Source: Didemnitutus sp047777955 (GTDB taxonomy: Bacteria > Verrucomicrobiota > Verrucomicrobiia > Opitutales > Opitutaceae). Taken from it: a stretch of 64,000 bases of DNA. A program made the translations under genes and the position numbers. The notes beneath the pieces were generated by a model. It made no database searches. It saw only the letters and a list, made by a program, of their open reading frames with translations, and was not told the DNA's origin. The stretch lies in NCBI RefSeq assembly GCF_047777955.1, contig NZ_CP180536.1, positions 79,785 to 143,784 of the forward strand. The letters run 5' to 3'. Below, piece after piece: positions 26,076 to 34,015 of the stretch (positions are counted from its first letter, which is position 1; every line of letters starts with the position of its first letter).

Positions 26076-27127
26076 GCGGCAACCTCACGCTTCACTCGCT
26101 TTAGGTTCCGACTGCGGCGGAGCGTTGCGATAATCCGCTTCATCCGAAGATGGATGGCCTGCCGTGTGACACCCAAGCCGACCGCGATCTGGTGGAGCGT
26201 TTGTTCTTTGAAATAGTAGGCATGCAGCAGCGCACGGTCCCCGGCGGGGAGCCGCTTCATGCGCTTGGCGAGCGTCTGGAACATCGCGGTGCGATCGACG
26301 CTGCCGGTGGTCGTTTCGTCCTGTCCGAGGAAAAGTTCCTCAAAAGTGGAACTGTCACTGTCGGCAGTGACGGGGGCCTGAATGGAGATTTCGGAAACGC
26401 CGGCGGTGAAGAATTTGTTAGCTGGCGTTCGCACATTGCGGCCGTGTTTTCTGACCCAGCTCGCCATCGCGTTCCGCGCGGCGGCGATGACATAGGGCCG
26501 CCACGGGCCGGTAAGCTTCTCGCGAGCGAACCGACGTGCTGCGTTGGCGACGGCGATGCGGCCAGCTTGAGCAAGGTCGCTGGCATCAATGCAGAGATCG
26601 AAGTGCCTGCGGGCTTTGTTGGCTGCCATGCCTCGCAACACACCGTCCAGCTCGGCGACGGCCGCCGCCTGGCGAGCCTTCGTGAACTGATTATCTCCGG
26701 TCGCCGTGGCTCGGGTGACATCGGCGATCGGTGCGCAGACGATGTTCGAGAGGCGACAGTTTTGATTATCTCCGTCTTTGAAGTAGAGATTGCAGCCGTC
26801 TGGGATCGGCCCGTTCGCCTCAGTCCAGATGACGTGGTGAAGAGGCATGCGATCGCCACGTGTGCGGCGAAGATAGCCCTTATGGAGCGTGTAGGCTTCC
26901 CCATTGTGGACGATCTTCTCTCGAAACCGGCGCGTGCGAAGTTGGAGGTTTCTTGTCTTGAGAATTTCCCACATCGCTTGGCGCGTGCGCCCGTAGATAG
27001 CCGCTGTCTTTGAAAGAGACTTCAGCCGCTGATAATCGCGATACATGCGATCAACGACATCTGCTGGAAGCCCGCGGCGTCCGTAGCGCCCGTGCGATCG
27101 CTGATCTACTTTGCCGGGCTCGATCAT
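26072..27127 (-). CDS. HNH-like domain fused to a sigma-70-like factor
   Basis: 351 aa, intact in this arm. Residues 15-60: a helix-turn-helix (GLPADVVDRMYRDYQRLKS ... AAIYGRTRQAMWEIL). Residues 75-131: HNH_3-like (MPLHHVIWTEANGPIPDGC then DGDNQNCRLSNI), but the position of the usual metal-binding His before D-G-D is Phe/Tyr, so cleavage may be lost. Residues 160-240: region-2-like helices (ARRFAREKLTGPWRPYVIAA). Residues 282-340: sigma region 4 (LPAGDRALLHAYYFKEQTLHQIAVGLGVTRQAIHLRMKRI). It may direct RNA polymerase to the element's own promoter boxes. Coupled by ATGA to both neighbours. Confidence 0.75.
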   Translation of the reverse strand: MIEPGKVDQRSHGRYGRRGLPADVVDRMYRDYQRLKSLSKTAAIYGRTRQAMWEILKTRNLQLRTRRFREKIVHNGEAYTLHKGYLRRTRGDRMPLHHVIWTEANGPIPDGCNLYFKDGDNQNCRLSNIVCAPIADVTRATATGDNQFTKARQAAAVAELDGVLRGMAANKARRHFDLCIDASDLAQAGRIAVANAARRFAREKLTGPWRPYVIAAARNAMASWVRKHGRNVRTPANKFFTAGVSEISIQAPVTADSDSSTFEELFLGQDETTTGSVDRTAMFQTLAKRMKRLPAGDRALLHAYYFKEQTLHQIAVGLGVTRQAIHLRMKRIIATLRRSRNLKRVKREVAA

Positions 27128-28023
27128 GCGGCAACCTTCGGTCGCTTGCTCAGTGCCGGATGATCGAACGCGGGAAAATCGAGATGTGCACGGCCGTCGA
27201 GCATCCCGCCGGCCTGGTGTTTTCCGATGCGTGTCGAGTGGGATTCATCTTCCCAGGTGTGAACGCGGGAAGTCCAGTTGGACGCACACGACTTTTGTCC
27301 TTCCGCGTCCACCTGGTCTTCGGGAAGAAACTCGCCCCACTGTTTGAAGAAAAACGCGACGTGATGCTTGGCGCACCAATCGCGCGTCTCGCGGTGCCAC
27401 GCCTGATGAGAGGGGCGGGCGCGTTTACCACTTTCGCCGCCGCTGATGATTTGGCTGACGAACTCCCAGCCGTCCCACTGAACACGATCGAGCGCGGGTT
27501 CATAGCTGACGAACTTGTAGCGGGCAGGGATGCGGCGGAACGCCTCACGGCGTTCGTCGGCGCGTTTCTGATTCTCCACGCTTGTGCCCGGCCAAATGTT
27601 GTCAGGGAGGGAATCACGGCCGCGGAGCGCGCACCATTCAATGGCTGCGTCAGCGAAGATTCCCGGCCGCTTGGTGAGGACCTGGAAGATTTGCTTTGGG
27701 GCCGCAGTCATCGCGTCGAACATCGCGAGCTGCCACTTGCGATCGACCCAATCGCCGAACACGTCGGTCATGCTCGCAACGAAATGCAGGCGCGGGCGGG
27801 TCTGACGGCTCCAGCCGTCGAGAAGATCCGTGCGCAGCACGAGAGGCGGAGGTGGGCCGGAGTAGGCGAGTCGATTCCCGCCGTAGAAGAGGTTTTGGTT
27901 CAGCTCGGCGGCAAAGCAGCCGAAGCAGCCTTCGGAGAGTTTGCGGCACCACCAACCACCGCCCTTAACGACGATCACGTTGTCGGTGTCGTCGGTCCAT
28001 TGGATACCAGTTCCTTTTCCCAT
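27124..28023 (-). CDS. DUF5131 (phage Gp37/Gp68-like) protein
   Basis: 299 aa, intact here. Family landmarks in order: GIQWTD at the N-terminus, a Cys cluster W-W-C-R-K-L-S-E-G-C-F-G-C, FVASMTDVFGDWV, FQVLTKRPG, IWPGTSVEN, ISGGESGKRARP and VAFFFKQWGEF. These match the phage and plasmid DUF5131 family, which has been linked to radical-SAM-like folds; its reaction is unknown. Preceded by the promoter-like region 28039-28086. Confidence 0.85.
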   Translation of the reverse strand: MGKGTGIQWTDDTDNVIVVKGGGWWCRKLSEGCFGCFAAELNQNLFYGGNRLAYSGPPPPLVLRTDLLDGWSRQTRPRLHFVASMTDVFGDWVDRKWQLAMFDAMTAAPKQIFQVLTKRPGIFADAAIEWCALRGRDSLPDNIWPGTSVENQKRADERREAFRRIPARYKFVSYEPALDRVQWDGWEFVSQIISGGESGKRARPSHQAWHRETRDWCAKHHVAFFFKQWGEFLPEDQVDAEGQKSCASNWTSRVHTWEDESHSTRIGKHQAGGMLDGRAHLDFPAFDHPALSKRPKVAA

Positions 28024-28038
28024 GCGCCGAGTCTGGGC

Positions 28039-28086
28039 CGTAGAAAGCGAGAGTCAACGCAACAGTGACGCAAAAAAGACAAGTCT
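28039..28086 (-). promoter_or_regulatory. Promoter-like boxes before the DUF5131-sigma operon
   Basis: Minus strand: GACTTGTCTT-TTTGC-GTCACT, then TTGACTCTCGCTTTCTACGG ending about 15 bp before the start codon. Confidence 0.6.
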
Positions 28087-28354
28087 AGCAAGGCGAAGCC
28101 GACGCCGGGAAGAGGTCGATAGGACTGAAACTGTCGAGCTTCCCGTCGGGAAAGCGCAAAACCACCTCATGACTGCTCGCGTGCTTGAGACCAACGATCG
28201 CGACTTCTTCGCCGATTTCGTTGGCGCGGCGGCCGACGCCCCCAACACGCCAGCGACCGCTCGCCGGCGTGACGAAGACGAATCGACGGAGGATTTCGGC
28301 GCGAAGCTTCGCGGCGTCTTTGTTGGGTTGCGTGGAAGATGGGCTAGAGCGCAT
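28085..28354 (-). CDS. Small hypothetical protein
   Basis: 89 aa. Beta-rich sequence (VGGVGRRANEIGEEVAIVGLKHASSHEVVLRFPDG). Begins 4 bp after the RusA-like stop; its end overlaps the promoter-like box of the next operon. No family recognised. Confidence 0.6.
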   Translation of the reverse strand: MRSSPSSTQPNKDAAKLRAEILRRFVFVTPASGRWRVGGVGRRANEIGEEVAIVGLKHASSHEVVLRFPDGKLDSFSPIDLFPASASPC

Positions 28355-28358
28355 GGGG

Positions 28359-29333
28359 CTAATTCGATGCAGGCGGCACAGGGGATTGATCGGGAGCAGC
28401 GGGCGCGATCGCCGGCATCGGTGACGTGGCTGCGGGAATCAGGATGGGGCCGCGGACCGCCTGGCGTGGACGCCGACGAGGACGCGGTTTGCGGGATTGT
28501 CTCCGCGGAGCGATCGGAGTGACCGCCGCGCTTTGAACGGGCTCGGAAGGAGAGGCGGGCGCCTGTTCATCGGCGGAGGCCTTCGGCCGCGCCGCCTCTT
28601 CCTCTGCGACCTTGAGGAGGCGTTTCACGGTGCGCTGGCTCAGCCCGGCTTTCTTCGCGAGCGCCCGACGGTTCAGCTTCGGGTGTTCGGCGCGAACCTT
28701 CAACAGATCCGCGAGCAGATGCTGATCGAGCGTTTGCGCCGGCGCCGGCAGATCGGCGCGAGAGAATGCGATCGCGGCGATCGTGCGGTCATTGACAACG
28801 ATCCTGGCGCGCTGGAGCGCATCGAGCACGTTCTTCGCGTAGTTGTCCAAGTCGCCGACCAGGGCTGGAGGCGCGACTTCGATCGGCGCCCACGCGAGGA
28901 ATACGCGAGTGGGCGACAGGCGCGAGCACACGCGGCAGGGCTCAGGCGGAGGCGGCAGACCGAGCGCATGGCACGCCGCGCCAATGCGTCGCTGGAATTT
29001 CTGGCTGCGGTAGTCGGTAACGACACGTGGCAGTCCGCGACCGGCCGGGTTCGGAAGGAACACGGGCCGGCCCATGACTACCGGAGGCAGATCGAGGAGA
29101 AGACACGTCCAGGAACCGGTTTCCCAAGTGTGACAGAGAAACATCGGGCGCCCCTTCGGAGTGCGCGCGATCGCCGTTTGAACCGCGGTGGAAATTCCCG
29201 CGATCGGCTCCGCCGGCGGACCCTCCGCATCGAGCAACGATTGCATGATGCGCTCGAAGAGGTCCGCAAGCGCGCTGTCTTCTGGCAGGCCCAGGCGCTT
29301 GAATTCACGGATGAATCCGACGAGAGAGGACAT
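28359..29333 (-). CDS. RusA-like Holliday junction resolvase with C-terminal extension
   Basis: 324 aa, intact here. The RusA signature G-D-L-D-N-Y-A-K-N-V-L-D-A-L-Q-R-A-R-I-V at about 165-186, followed by N-D-R-T-I, holds the metal-binding Asp residues. Residues 200-245 add a helix-turn-helix (LNRRALAKKAGLSQRTVKRLL). The tail is very basic (RRQSRKPRPRRRPRQ) and ends in Pro/Ala. A junction resolvase next to a palindromic terminus could process cruciforms or replicated telomere junctions; that role is inference. Confidence 0.75.
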   Translation of the reverse strand: MSSLVGFIREFKRLGLPEDSALADLFERIMQSLLDAEGPPAEPIAGISTAVQTAIARTPKGRPMFLCHTWETGSWTCLLLDLPPVVMGRPVFLPNPAGRGLPRVVTDYRSQKFQRRIGAACHALGLPPPPEPCRVCSRLSPTRVFLAWAPIEVAPPALVGDLDNYAKNVLDALQRARIVVNDRTIAAIAFSRADLPAPAQTLDQHLLADLLKVRAEHPKLNRRALAKKAGLSQRTVKRLLKVAEEEAARPKASADEQAPASPSEPVQSAAVTPIAPRRQSRKPRPRRRPRQAVRGPILIPAATSPMPAIAPAAPDQSPVPPASN

Positions 29334-29346
29334 GGGTATGAAAAGA

Positions 29347-29997
29347 TCAGATGTGGGACGAACGTTTCGCCGCAGCGGGCTTTGCGGTGGGAAGCGGCGG
29401 CATGGGCGGTTGTTCCTTGAGGCCGAACCGTCGAAGAATCTCTTTCAGAGGCTGCTTGCCGGCTTCGTTGACTGGCTCGTAAACATCCTCAAGAGACACC
29501 CCATCGCGCAGGGCCCATTCAACGATCCTGCGGATCTTCGAGCGCCGCGTAGGACCGTCACCGTAGCAAAGCATGGCTCCGGCCTTCGTATCATAGATTT
29601 CTGCGCGGAGGGGTTTATCTAAATAGACGGTTTCGAGCGCCGAAAATAACGCTCCGGCGGATGGCCCAAGCGCCCTGCTGGCGCTGTTGCTTCGAGCCGA
29701 CTTACTGATTTCGGCGCGCAGTTCCTTCAAGCTTGGCCAGTGGCTCGTGGTGGTTTGGGGAATAACCTCTCGTGGCGCAGAGCCTAAAACGCGCGTCCCC
29801 TGTTCCAGCAGACTGGCAACGCCGGTGGGCAAGGTTTCGAGGCTTGCCAGCATATCGACTCGACCCACCTGATCGCGTTCGGCCGTGCCGCTTTCCTTGA
29901 GCACCGAGATAGCGGCATCTTCTGACTGTGCAATCACGACAAACGTTGTGAGTTCTTCGTCGCGCAGCGTTACGGAGAAGAGGCATTCAGGTTTCAT
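29347..29997 (-). CDS. MPPLP-tailed hypothetical protein
   Basis: 216 aa, intact here. The N-terminus (CLFSVTLRDEELTTFVVIAQSEDAA) is alpha/beta; the middle has RRSKIRRIVEWALRDGVSLEDVY. The C-terminus is E-Q-P-P-M-P-P-L-P-T-A-K-P-A-A-A-K-R-S-S-H-I. The tag's DNA is nearly the same as in the tip-proximal gene next door, which suggests the tag was copied between them. Function unknown. Confidence 0.7.
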   Translation of the reverse strand: MKPECLFSVTLRDEELTTFVVIAQSEDAAISVLKESGTAERDQVGRVDMLASLETLPTGVASLLEQGTRVLGSAPREVIPQTTTSHWPSLKELRAEISKSARSNSASRALGPSAGALFSALETVYLDKPLRAEIYDTKAGAMLCYGDGPTRRSKIRRIVEWALRDGVSLEDVYEPVNEAGKQPLKEILRRFGLKEQPPMPPLPTAKPAAAKRSSHI

Positions 29998-30008
29998 CGT
30001 CGGGAATA

Positions 30009-30857
30009 TCAGACGCGAGCTGAAGAGAGGCGCTTCGCTGCGGAGGTCTTTGCGGCGGGAAGCGGCGGCATGGGCGGCTTGGCAGCATTTTGCATCGTCT
30101 CGTAATCCTGCTTTGCCATGCGGAGGCCGGTGGCTTGGTCGGCGGCTTGGCCAGCGATCACGAGCTGATTCGCGCGCGTATCCAAGACGAGATCATGAAG
30201 CTTTTTCCCGGCCAGCTTCGTGCTCTTGGCGAGGGTGGCACTCGTCAGTTCATACCAGTTCGTTTTGGGCTGAGACACCACTTGGGCCGCGGGCGTCGCA
30301 GCGACAGAGCGTTGGACTTGAGTGGCCGGATAATCGGCCTTGAGCAGTTTGCCGACCGCGACCGGGTTGACCCAGATCGGATCACCGTTCTGCGTGAACA
30401 GACCAAGCGGGAAGAGCCGGCCGGCAGCCACGCCATACTGCGCCGAAGTGAAGACAGGGAGTGCAACCAGGTGCGTGACCTGCCCGATGGTGCGGCGGAA
30501 AGTTTCACCGGCCTCCTTGAGGACACGAGCTTCGCCAGGGTTGGCCGACACGCCTTGGCGACCAAACATCAGGTGCACCATGTTGAGGGGGCGGCCGTAG
30601 GCGCTGGTGATGGCCGACGTTTCCGGCATGGGCTGTTCCGAGAAGTCGGCTTCGATCGCGCCAGCTTCCTGCTGCATGGGGACGAGTTCGCCATCGGTGC
30701 CGAACTGCAAAACCGGACATCCACGCATGGCGTGGTGAGGGATGAAGCCAGAGATTTGGCCGCTATCGGAGGTCTTCACGCGTTCGCGGAACGTGCCGGT
30801 CAGAACGATAGCGCGAGGATCGAGGGAGATTTTCTTGGCGAGTTCGATTGAGTTCAT
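30009..30857 (-). CDS. Tip-proximal MPPLP-tailed protein, possible hairpin-binding protein
   Basis: 282 aa from ATG 30857 (MNSIELAKKISLDPRAIVLTG). An upstream TTG at 30944 is part of the promoter box and is rejected as start. Contains RTIGQVTHLVALPVFTSAQYG and KLAGKKLHDLVLDTRANQLVI; no family recognised. Ends K-P-P-M-P-P-L-P-A-A-K-T-S-A-A-K-R-L-S-S-A-R-V. It is the gene nearest the hairpin, transcribed away from it, and its leader holds a 27-bp palindrome whose half-site recurs in the hairpin. I infer a protein that binds both its own operator and the terminus. Confidence 0.7.
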   Translation of the reverse strand: MNSIELAKKISLDPRAIVLTGTFRERVKTSDSGQISGFIPHHAMRGCPVLQFGTDGELVPMQQEAGAIEADFSEQPMPETSAITSAYGRPLNMVHLMFGRQGVSANPGEARVLKEAGETFRRTIGQVTHLVALPVFTSAQYGVAAGRLFPLGLFTQNGDPIWVNPVAVGKLLKADYPATQVQRSVAATPAAQVVSQPKTNWYELTSATLAKSTKLAGKKLHDLVLDTRANQLVIAGQAADQATGLRMAKQDYETMQNAAKPPMPPLPAAKTSAAKRLSSARV

Positions 30858-30876
30858 GGGTTGGGTTGAGTTTCGA

Positions 30877-30903
30877 GCTAAGCATAGCTCAGCTATGCTT
30901 AGC
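30877..30903. promoter_or_regulatory. 27-bp palindrome in the leader of the tip-proximal gene
   Basis: Half-sites GCTAAGCATAGCT and AGCTATGCTTAGC around one central base. An outer pair, TTTCGAGC/GCTCGAAA, encloses it. Lies between promoter box and start codon, the place of an operator. The half-site CTCAGCTATGCTTA is found again in the hairpin tip. Confidence 0.75.
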
Positions 30904-30924
30904 GTTTCAAGCTCGAAAGGGCCA

Positions 30925-30944
30925 CCGTAGAAAGCGAGTGTCAA
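30925..30944 (-). promoter_or_regulatory. Promoter-like box TTGACACTCGCTTTCTACGG
   Basis: Reads outward from the tip toward the gene at 30857. Matches the boxes before DUF5131 and ssb. Confidence 0.6.
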
Positions 30945-31111
30945 CGCTCCTCCCTTTATTTCTGGAGCAGCCCGAGCCCCGGGGGCGCGACCAGGGCATA
31001 GCCAGATGCAGCACCCTTCGCCTACACGATCGGGACGCGCCTCGTTTCAGCCAGGCTCGGCTACGTCAACAAGGCCGCCCCAACGAGGGCGGCAAACGTA
31101 GCCCTCGCCCG

Positions 31112-31258
31112 CCTCAGCTATGCTTAAGAGTTACGACTTAAACACACTTAAGCTCAGCATTGCTTAAGCGCGCGCATTTAAGCACTATTATTAAGTGCTA
31201 ATGCGCGCGCTAGCTAGCTGAGCTAGTGTGTTAGTCGTTACTCTAGCATAGCTGAGGC
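31112..31258. repeat. Hairpin tip: imperfect AT-rich palindrome joining the two arms
   Basis: GCCTCAGC (31112) pairs with GCTGAGGC (31258). The final stem AGCACT/AGTGCT (31181-31186 and 31194-31199) closes on a 7-base loop ATTATTA. The left strand is 10 bases longer: at three places it has CTTAAG against CTAG, and at others TTAAC/TAAC, GTTAC/GTAAC and TTTAAG/TTAG. Folded, this gives a stem with regularly placed unpaired T/A bases, as in poxvirus-type hairpin telomeres. Confidence 0.8.
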
Positions 31259-31424
31259 GGGCGAGGGCTACGTTTGCCGCCCTCGTTGGGGCGGCCTTGT
31301 TGACGTAGCCGAGCCTGGCTGAAACGAGGCGCGTCCCGATCGTGTAGGCGAAGGGTGCTGCATCTGGCTATGCCCTGGTCGCGCCCCCGGGGCTCGGGCT
31401 GCTCCAGAAATAAAGGGAGGAGCG

Positions 31425-31444
31425 TTGACACTCGCTTTCTACGG
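31425..31444 (+). promoter_or_regulatory. Promoter-like box TTGACACTCGCTTTCTACGG (right arm)
   Basis: Mirror of 30925-30944, upstream of the tip-proximal gene. Confidence 0.6.
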
Positions 31445-31465
31445 TGGCCCTTTCGAGCTTGAAAC

Positions 31466-31492
31466 GCTAAGCATAGCTGAGCTATGCTTAGC
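31466..31492. promoter_or_regulatory. 27-bp operator-like palindrome (right arm)
   Basis: Mirror of 30877-30903, 22 bp downstream of the promoter box and 20 bp before ATG 31512. Confidence 0.75.
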
Positions 31493-31511
31493 TCGAAACT
31501 CAACCCAACCC

Positions 31512-32360
31512 ATGAACTCAATCGAACTCGCCAAGAAAATCTCCCTCGATCCTCGCGCTATCGTTCTGACCGGCACGTTCCGCGAACGCGTGAAGACCTC
31601 CGATAGCGGCCAAATCTCTGGCTTCATCCCTCACCACGCCATGCGTGGATGTCCGGTTTTGCAGTTCGGCACCGATGGCGAACTCGTCCCCATGCAGCAG
31701 GAAGCTGGCGCGATCGAAGCCGACTTCTCGGAACAGCCCATGCCGGAAACGTCGGCCATCACCAGCGCCTACGGCCGCCCCCTCAACATGGTGCACCTGA
31801 TGTTTGGTCGCCAAGGCGTGTCGGCCAACCCTGGCGAAGCTCGTGTCCTCAAGGAGGCCGGTGAAACTTTCCGCCGCACCATCGGGCAGGTCACGCACCT
31901 GGTTGCACTCCCTGTCTTCACTTCGGCGCAGTATGGCGTGGCTGCCGGCCGGCTCTTCCCGCTTGGTCTGTTCACGCAGAACGGTGATCCGATCTGGGTC
32001 AACCCGGTCGCGGTCGGCAAACTGCTCAAGGCCGATTATCCGGCCACTCAAGTCCAACGCTCTGTCGCTGCGACGCCCGCGGCCCAAGTGGTGTCTCAGC
32101 CCAAAACGAACTGGTATGAACTGACGAGTGCCACCCTCGCCAAGAGCACGAAGCTGGCCGGGAAAAAGCTTCATGATCTCGTCTTGGATACGCGCGCGAA
32201 TCAGCTCGTGATCGCTGGCCAAGCCGCCGACCAAGCCACCGGCCTCCGCATGGCAAAGCAGGATTACGAGACGATGCAAAATGCTGCCAAGCCGCCCATG
32301 CCGCCGCTTCCCGCCGCAAAGACCTCCGCAGCGAAGCGCCTCTCTTCAGCTCGCGTCTGA
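31512..32360 (+). CDS. Tip-proximal MPPLP-tailed protein (right copy)
   Basis: 282 aa, identical in product to 30009-30857. The leader AACTCAACCCAACCC before ATG has no Shine-Dalgarno. Tag begins at 32298. Confidence 0.7.
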   Translation: MNSIELAKKISLDPRAIVLTGTFRERVKTSDSGQISGFIPHHAMRGCPVLQFGTDGELVPMQQEAGAIEADFSEQPMPETSAITSAYGRPLNMVHLMFGRQGVSANPGEARVLKEAGETFRRTIGQVTHLVALPVFTSAQYGVAAGRLFPLGLFTQNGDPIWVNPVAVGKLLKADYPATQVQRSVAATPAAQVVSQPKTNWYELTSATLAKSTKLAGKKLHDLVLDTRANQLVIAGQAADQATGLRMAKQDYETMQNAAKPPMPPLPAAKTSAAKRLSSARV

Positions 32361-32371
32361 TATTCCCGACG

Positions 32372-33021
32372 ATGAAACCTGAATGCCTCTTCTCCGTAAC
32401 GCTGCGCGACGAAGAACTCACAACGTTTGTCGTGATTGCACAGTCAGAAGATGCCGCTATCTCGGTGCTCAAGGAAAGCGGCACGGCCGAACGCGATCAG
32501 GTGGGTCGAGTCGATATGCTGGCAAGCTCGAAACCTTGCCCACCGGCGTTGCCAGTCTGCTGGAACAGGGGACGCGCGTTTTAGGCTCTGCGCCACGAGA
32601 GGTTATTCCCCAAACCACCACGAGCCACTGGCCAAGCTTGAAGGAACTGCGCGCCGAAATCAGTAAGTCGGCTCGAAGCAACAGCGCCAGCAGGGCGCTT
32701 GGGCCATCCGCCGGAGCGTTATTTTCGGCGCTCGAAACCGTCTATTTAGATAAACCCCTCCGCGCAGAAATCTATGATACGAAGGCCGGAGCCATGCTTT
32801 GCTACGGTGACGGTCCTACGCGGCGCTCGAAGATCCGCAGGATCGTTGAATGGGCCCTGCGCGATGGGGTGTCTCTTGAGGATGTTTACGAGCCAGTCAA
32901 CGAAGCCGGCAAGCAGCCTCTGAAAGAGATTCTTCGACGGTTCGGCCTCAAGGAACAACCGCCCATGCCGCCGCTTCCCACCGCAAAGCCCGCTGCGGCG
33001 AAACGTTCGTCCCACATCTGA
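32372..33021 (+). pseudogene. MPPLP-tailed hypothetical protein, frameshifted right copy
   Basis: Copy of 29347-29997. Near 32525 this arm has AAGCTCG where the other has AAGCCTCG, so the N-terminal frame stops at 32584 and the rest continues in another frame to 33021. Tag from 32965. Confidence 0.7.
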
Positions 33022-33034
33022 TCTTTTCATACCC

Positions 33035-34011
33035 ATGTCCTCTCTCGTCGGATTCATCCGTGAATTCAAGCGCCTGGGCCTGCCAGAAGACAGCGCGCTT
33101 GCGGACCTCTTCGAGCGCATCATGCAATCGTTGCTCGATGCGGAGGGTCCGCCGGCGGAGCCGATCGCGGGAATTTCCACCGCGGTTCAAACGGCGATCG
33201 CGCGCACTCCGAAGGGGCGCCCGATGTTTCTCTGTCACACTTGGGAAACCGGTTCCTGGACGTGTCTTCTCCTCGATCTGCCTCCGGTAGTCATGGGCCG
33301 GCCCGTGTTCCTTCCGAACCCGGCCGGTCGCGGACTGCCACGTGTCGTTACCGACTACCGCAGCCAGAAATTCCAGCGACGCATTGGCGCGGCGTGCCAT
33401 GCGCTCGGTCTGCCGCCTCCGCCTGAGCCCTGCCGCGTGTGCTCGCGCCTGTCGCCCACTCGCGTATTCCTCGCGTGGGCGCCGATCGAAGTCGCGCCTC
33501 CAGCCCTGGTCGGCGACTTGGACAACTACGCGAAGAACGTGCTCGATGCGCTCCAGCGCGCCAGGATCGTTGTCAATGACCGCACGATCGCCGCGATCGC
33601 ATTCTCTCGCGCCGATCTGCCGGCGCCGGCGCAAACGCTCGATCAGCATCTGCTCGCGGATCTGTTGAAGGTTCGCGCCGAACACCCGAAGCTGAACCGT
33701 CGGGCGCTCGCGAAGAAAGCCGGGCTGAGCCAGCGCACCGTGAAACGCCTCCTCAAGGTCGCAGAGGAAGAGGCGGCGCGGCCGAAGGCCTCCGCCGATG
33801 AACAGGCGCCCGCCTCTCCTTCCGAGCCCGTTCAAAGCGCGGCGGTCACTCCGATCGCCTCCGCGGGAGACAATCCCGCAAACCGCGTCCTCGTCGGCGT
33901 CCACGCCAGGCGGTCCGCGGCCCCATCCTGATTCCCGCAGCCACGTCACCGATGCCGGCGATCGCGCCCGCTGCTCCCGATCAATCCCCTGTGCCGCCTG
34001 CATCGAATTAG
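33035..34011 (+). pseudogene. RusA-like resolvase, right copy with altered C-terminus
   Basis: Copy of 28359-29333. The resolvase and helix-turn-helix parts are intact. Between 33858 and 33872 this arm has two extra bases (beside CGATCG and in CCCGCGG), so the frame ends at 33931 with a different tail; the partner's stop aligns with 34011. Confidence 0.7.
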
Positions 34012-34015
34012 CCCC

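Larger units (their letters stand above)
1..31186. repeat. Left arm of the giant inverted repeat
   Basis: The whole stretch is the reverse complement of about 31194-62363. Paired positions sum to 62363 near the left edge and 62370 near the tip. The drift comes from about fifteen single-base indels, mostly in G/C runs of 3-6 or beside CGATCG. Only two substitutions were noticed (about 27896/34484 and 16417/45949). The repeat continues to the window edge, so its true outer end is not seen. Confidence 0.97.
30858..31511. other. Non-coding tip region
   Basis: 654 bp without a credible gene. It holds, symmetrically, the operator palindromes, the promoter-like boxes, about 165 bp of GC-rich subterminal sequence per side and the AT-rich hairpin tip. 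Predicted reading frames here run through the palindromes and have no protein-like features. Confidence 0.8.

Noticed and set aside
28497..29420. Long plus-strand frame opposite the RusA-like gene
   Set aside because: Arg-rich antisense shadow of a gene with a clear RusA motif; GC-rich codon bias opens the opposite frame.
30848..31141. Open frames inside the tip region
   Set aside because: They read through the operator palindrome and subterminal GC-rich sequence, have no protein-like features and are present only because the region is palindromic.
31112..31258. Rho-independent terminator at the tip
   Set aside because: The stem is about 65-75 bp with unpaired T/A bases and has no T-run after it; no gene points toward it from either side.
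31425..31511. TTG start extending the tip-proximal gene by 29 residues
   Set aside because: The TTG is the first triplet of the promoter-like box TTGACACTCGC and the extension is translated operator palindrome.
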